Shown here: positions 14,716-16,975 of the stretch, one piece after another
Position numbering within the stretch: the stretch's first letter is position 1
Layout: the number at the start of each line of letters is the position of its first letter
Assembly: GCA_017617145.1 (NCBI GenBank)
Contig: JAFZWX010000199.1
Span: forward strand, 1 to 16,975
DNA: 16,975 nt
Direction: 5' to 3'
Origin: Treponema sp.
GTDB lineage: Bacteria; Spirochaetota; Spirochaetia; Treponematales; Treponemataceae
Made by a program: the position numbers and the translations under genes
The notes under the pieces: model-generated
Database searches by the model: none
What the model was told of the DNA's origin: nothing
What the model saw: only the letters and a program-made list of their open reading frames with translations

Positions 14716-15603
14716 ATGAACGAAAATAAACCATTACCGCCGTGGGCAAACCTTATTCCAGAAGATGCTTTTATTTCATACACTCCGACCTACAAAGTTG
14801 GCGAATATTTTGACCGCTTCCACAAGGAATCATTTCGGCCGGCTGATTTTGCATCCCTTACTTATTATTTTTTCGATCCAACCGAGCACGGTTACCCAAA
14901 AGATAAAACTTATCCGCTTATAACTTTTTTACATGGAACTTCAAACGCACTCGAAGGTGATGTCTGTATAAATTATGCAGGAGCAGAATTTTACTCAAAG
15001 GATGATTATCAAAAAACACTTGGTGGAGCATATCTTCTTGTTCCTCTTGCAAATGAATACCGCGGTGAAGACGGTATAGTAAAAGGTGGCTGGAGCGAAA
15101 CACCAACAAAAGTCCTTTATGAATTAATAGATTCGTTTATAAAAAACAAAATGAGCGGACACTGTGCAAAAAATATTTTGATTGGAAATTCCTCGGGTGC
15201 CTGGATGACCTTTAATATGGGCAACGACTACACTTCATTTTTCGATGTTCTTATTCCTGTTGGTGCCTGCGAAATTCCTGATGACAAAATGCTTGACCTC
15301 TACGACGAAGAAAATGTAAGCCTTTTTTATGCAATAGGCAAACACGATGAACTGAATAATTTTGATACACTTGTCCGACCGCGACTCGCACGATTACAGG
15401 CAATGAAAAACTGCTTTATCTACACACCGGAATGGGTGCAAAACGGAGACAAAGGAATTGCGTCAATTTATGTCGGCATAGAAATGGGGCAGCACTGTCT
15501 TGTAAACCCAATGCACTGTAACCTCATGTTTGACGACAGAACTCCTATGGAACCACGCCTGCCAGATGGAGTTACAGGCTGGATTTCGAGTTTGCTCAAA
15601 TAG
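14716..15603 (+). CDS. Alpha/beta-hydrolase esterase, probable carbohydrate esterase
   Basis: A 295-residue serine hydrolase without signal peptide, probably cytoplasmic. An oxyanion-type FLHGT (71-75), a nucleophile elbow G-x-S-x-G (GNSSG 157-161, Ser159), a late Asp (GKHDE, Asp211) and a catalytic His candidate (MGQH, His260, with His267 as alternative) occur in the order of the alpha/beta-hydrolase triad. The overall layout resembles esterase-D/feruloyl- or acetyl-esterase-like proteins. Its position divergent from a cellulase suggests removal of acyl groups from imported plant oligosaccharides, but this is inference. The start codon is preceded by a -10 box six bases upstream and lacks a ribosome site; the next Met is at 146, so the start is firm. 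A general esterase of other specificity remains possible. Confidence 0.82.
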   Translation: MNENKPLPPWANLIPEDAFISYTPTYKVGEYFDRFHKESFRPADFASLTYYFFDPTEHGYPKDKTYPLITFLHGTSNALEGDVCINYAGAEFYSKDDYQKTLGGAYLLVPLANEYRGEDGIVKGGWSETPTKVLYELIDSFIKNKMSGHCAKNILIGNSSGAWMTFNMGNDYTSFFDVLIPVGACEIPDDKMLDLYDEENVSLFYAIGKHDELNNFDTLVRPRLARLQAMKNCFIYTPEWVQNGDKGIASIYVGIEMGQHCLVNPMHCNLMFDDRTPMEPRLPDGVTGWISSLLK

Positions 15604-15617
15604 TTCTTATTTTTCCC

Positions 15618-15647
15618 TTGACTTGCCGGTCTTGTTATCATTAGAAT
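15618..15647 (+). promoter_or_regulatory. DMT transporter promoter, probably leaderless
   Basis: TTGACT (15618-15623), 18 bases, TAGAAT (15642-15647), which ends six bases before the ATG at 15654. No Shine-Dalgarno is present in the 50-base gap after the esterase stop. It is the third promoter in a row with this exact -10 to ATG distance. Confidence 0.6.
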
Positions 15648-15653
15648 TCTTTT

Positions 15654-16565
15654 ATGAATTCTAAAACTACTTCAATTCTTGCCAGTTTTGGTCTTGTACT
15701 TACCGCTGCAATCTGGGGCTTTGCATTTGTTGTTGTAAAAGACAGCCTTGATTATGTTGGCGCTGTTTATATGATTGCAATCCGTTATTCAATGGCGGCA
15801 ATTGTAATGGGACTTATTTTTATTAAAAAATGGCATCAACTTGATGCCCGCTACATTCATCACGGCCTGCTAACAGGATTTTTTCTTTTCACAGCCTACA
15901 CAACTCAGACAATCGGCTGCGATTTTACAACAGCCGGAAAAAATGCTTTTCTTACAACAGTTTATGTAATTTTAATTCCTCTTATCAGCTGGAGACTGTA
16001 CAAAAAACGCCCGGGCTGGTATGTGTTTGTTGCGGCGATTCTTTCTTTGACAGGGATTGGTTTGCTGGCCCTTGGAACTGGCGACACAGCAGGGCTCAAC
16101 AAAGGTGACGCATTAACTCTTGTATGTGGTCTTTTCTATGCCCTTCACATAATCTGGACAGCAAAATACAACGACCAGGGCGACGACACTTTGTTTTTAA
16201 CACTGCTGCAATTTGTAGTCTGTGCCCTTCTTGGCTGGATTTTTGCCCCTGTTTATGACGGTGCATTTCCAACTGCAGCCGTACAAAACCCCAGAGTAAT
16301 CAGCTCCATGCTCTATCTTGGACTTTTAAGCACCATGCTATGCTTTAGCCTTCAGAACATAGGATTAAAATACGTTCAGTCTTCCCTGGCATCGCTGTTT
16401 TTAAGTTTTGAATCAGTATTCGGAGTTTTGTTCAGTACACTTTTCTTACACGAAAAACTCACGCTAAGAATGGGGATTGGTTGTGTGTTGATTTTCGTGG
16501 CTGTGGTATTAGCAGAAACCCGGTTCCAATTTCGAAAAACTGACTCAACAAACGAGAAGACATAG
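15654..16565 (+). CDS. EamA/DMT-family transporter
   Basis: A 303-residue membrane protein with about ten hydrophobic segments in two homologous halves, the EamA repeat. The first opens with TAAIWGFAFVVVKDSL (about 17-32). The second follows the polar loop at about 142-153 (GTGDTAGLNKGD). The C-terminal half has the typical run of small residues ending FESVFGVLFSTLFLHEKLT. EamA proteins of this length export or import small metabolites such as amino acids; the substrate cannot be read from sequence. The C-terminal tail is short and polar. The start directly precedes the first membrane segment. The gene has its own promoter and is followed at the stop codon by a large hairpin terminator. Confidence 0.9.
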   Translation: MNSKTTSILASFGLVLTAAIWGFAFVVVKDSLDYVGAVYMIAIRYSMAAIVMGLIFIKKWHQLDARYIHHGLLTGFFLFTAYTTQTIGCDFTTAGKNAFLTTVYVILIPLISWRLYKKRPGWYVFVAAILSLTGIGLLALGTGDTAGLNKGDALTLVCGLFYALHIIWTAKYNDQGDDTLFLTLLQFVVCALLGWIFAPVYDGAFPTAAVQNPRVISSMLYLGLLSTMLCFSLQNIGLKYVQSSLASLFLSFESVFGVLFSTLFLHEKLTLRMGIGCVLIFVAVVLAETRFQFRKTDSTNEKT

Positions 16566-16655
16566 AAAAAGCCCTTGTGCGGAGTAGAAAATGACATCGT
16601 GCAACTTCCTTCTGTTGCGCGGTGGCATTTTCTACGGGAGCACAAGGGCTTTTTC
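16565..16655 (+). terminator. Giant composite hairpin, bidirectional terminator
   Basis: A 91-base structure starting on the last base of the DMT stop codon. The outer stem GAAAAAGCCCTTGTGC (16565-16580) pairs perfectly with 16640-16655 over 16 bases and ends in a T run, with an A run on the other side, so it can terminate both strands. After a 4x5 internal loop, nine further pairs (16585-16593 with 16626-16634), one A/G mismatch and 11 pairs (16595-16605 with 16614-16624) close an eight-base loop. Two pairs in the inner stem are G-U only in the plus-strand RNA, suggesting that strand is the one folded. The convergent acyl-CoA synthetase gene ends 29 bases beyond. Confidence 0.85.
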
Positions 16656-16684
16656 CATATGATTCCGTATCTTTGTATCAGATT

Positions 16685-16975
16685 TTAGAACAGTGTTGCT
16701 ATCAAACTTGCATACTTCTCTACAATCTTAAATCGCATCATTTCCTGCTTTGCAGAAAGTTCTTCGCCAACTTTGAAGCTGTTTGGAAGCAGTGCAATTT
16801 TTGCAATGCGTTCGCAGGTTCTGAATCCGTTTGCAGGACTGTCTTTTGTTGTAACTTCTTTGTAAATCAAATCCTTAACCTGTTCTGTCTGAAGCAGCTT
16901 TTCGTAATCTGAATAATCAAGACCGTTTTCCTGTGCATACTGAACAACAGCGTCTTTTGCAGGAACAATAAGTGA
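16685..16975 (-). CDS. AMP-binding long-chain acyl-CoA synthetase, C-terminal end
   Basis: The frame enters at the right edge and stops with TAA at 16687-16685, giving the last 96 residues. They begin SLIVPAKDAVVQYAQENGLD, then YEKLLQTEQVKDLIYKEV, ERIAKIALLPNSFKVGEELSAK (in two parts) and IVEKYASLIATLF. This is the C-terminal subdomain of long-chain fatty acyl-CoA ligases, where the LLP...F..GEELS..x.K segment follows a helix and KYxxLIxxL ends the protein. One unusual point is that the usual T-x-x-x-K-x-(K/R)-R catalytic segment reads SAKQEMMRFKIVEKY. The lysine expected near the T/S-P-T-x-K position is therefore not in its usual form, although Lys residues are nearby. The gene converges on the DMT gene. 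The enzyme would activate fatty acids with ATP and CoA at the membrane. Confidence 0.8.
   Translation of the reverse strand, partial: SLIVPAKDAVVQYAQENGLDYSDYEKLLQTEQVKDLIYKEVTTKDSPANGFRTCERIAKIALLPNSFKVGEELSAKQEMMRFKIVEKYASLIATLF

Noticed and set aside
16622..16912. Plus-strand open frame of 96 codons at the right end
   Set aside because: It begins inside the terminator hairpin and is antisense to the acyl-CoA synthetase end.

Overview
The window looks like chromosome from a gut or rumen spirochaete, most likely a Treponema. This is inferred from AT-rich coding DNA, several lipoproteins with loose spirochaete-type lipoboxes, a very large repeat-rich surface lipoprotein, a secreted GH5 cellulase, an Rpn-family nuclease and a LolCDE/MacB-type exporter. 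No rRNA, tRNA, CRISPR array or insertion sequence is visible, so the genus rests on gene content alone.

Layout from left to right. (1) Positions 1-2461, minus strand: an ABC export operon (ATPase, permease, start of a second permease) joined by TAATG stop/start overlaps. It has a textbook promoter whose -10 box lies inside an operator-like palindrome. (2) 2582-4895, minus: a polar amino-acid uptake operon (binding lipoprotein, permease, ATPase) ending in a terminator. A REPIN-like double hairpin sits between the first two genes, and the binding protein is circularly permuted. (3) 4989-5897, minus: an rpn nuclease gene with a strong in-frame internal ribosome site and ATG that would make a 58-residue C-terminal protein, plus a long hairpin in its leader. 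(4) 6106-10620, minus: a 1504-residue lipoprotein built from a chitobiase-like domain, about nine carboxypeptidase-regulatory-like repeats, an Ig-like domain and a beta-helix-like end. (5) 10744-12719, plus: an aromatic/hydrophobic amino-acid permease translationally coupled to a small alkaline-phosphatase-superfamily enzyme. (6) 12732-15603: a GH5 cellulase lipoprotein (minus) divergent from a serine esterase (plus). (7) 15654-16655, plus: an EamA/DMT transporter followed by a 36-pair hairpin that also acts as terminator. (8) 16685-16975, minus: the C-terminal end of an acyl-CoA synthetase.

The functional theme is nutrient capture: amino-acid uptake (two systems), beta-glucan degradation and de-esterification, and a large surface protein probably used for contact with substrate or host. 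The rpn locus is the candidate defence or toxin-antitoxin element. Two classes of translation start coexist. Most genes have a clear Shine-Dalgarno sequence or stop/start coupling. The cellulase, esterase and DMT genes instead have a -10 box ending exactly six bases before the ATG and no Shine-Dalgarno, which suggests leaderless mRNAs.

The observations most worth following are the circularly permuted binding protein, the gene-within-a-gene in rpn, the three apparently leaderless promoters, and the two structured repeats at 4062-4117 and 16565-16655.
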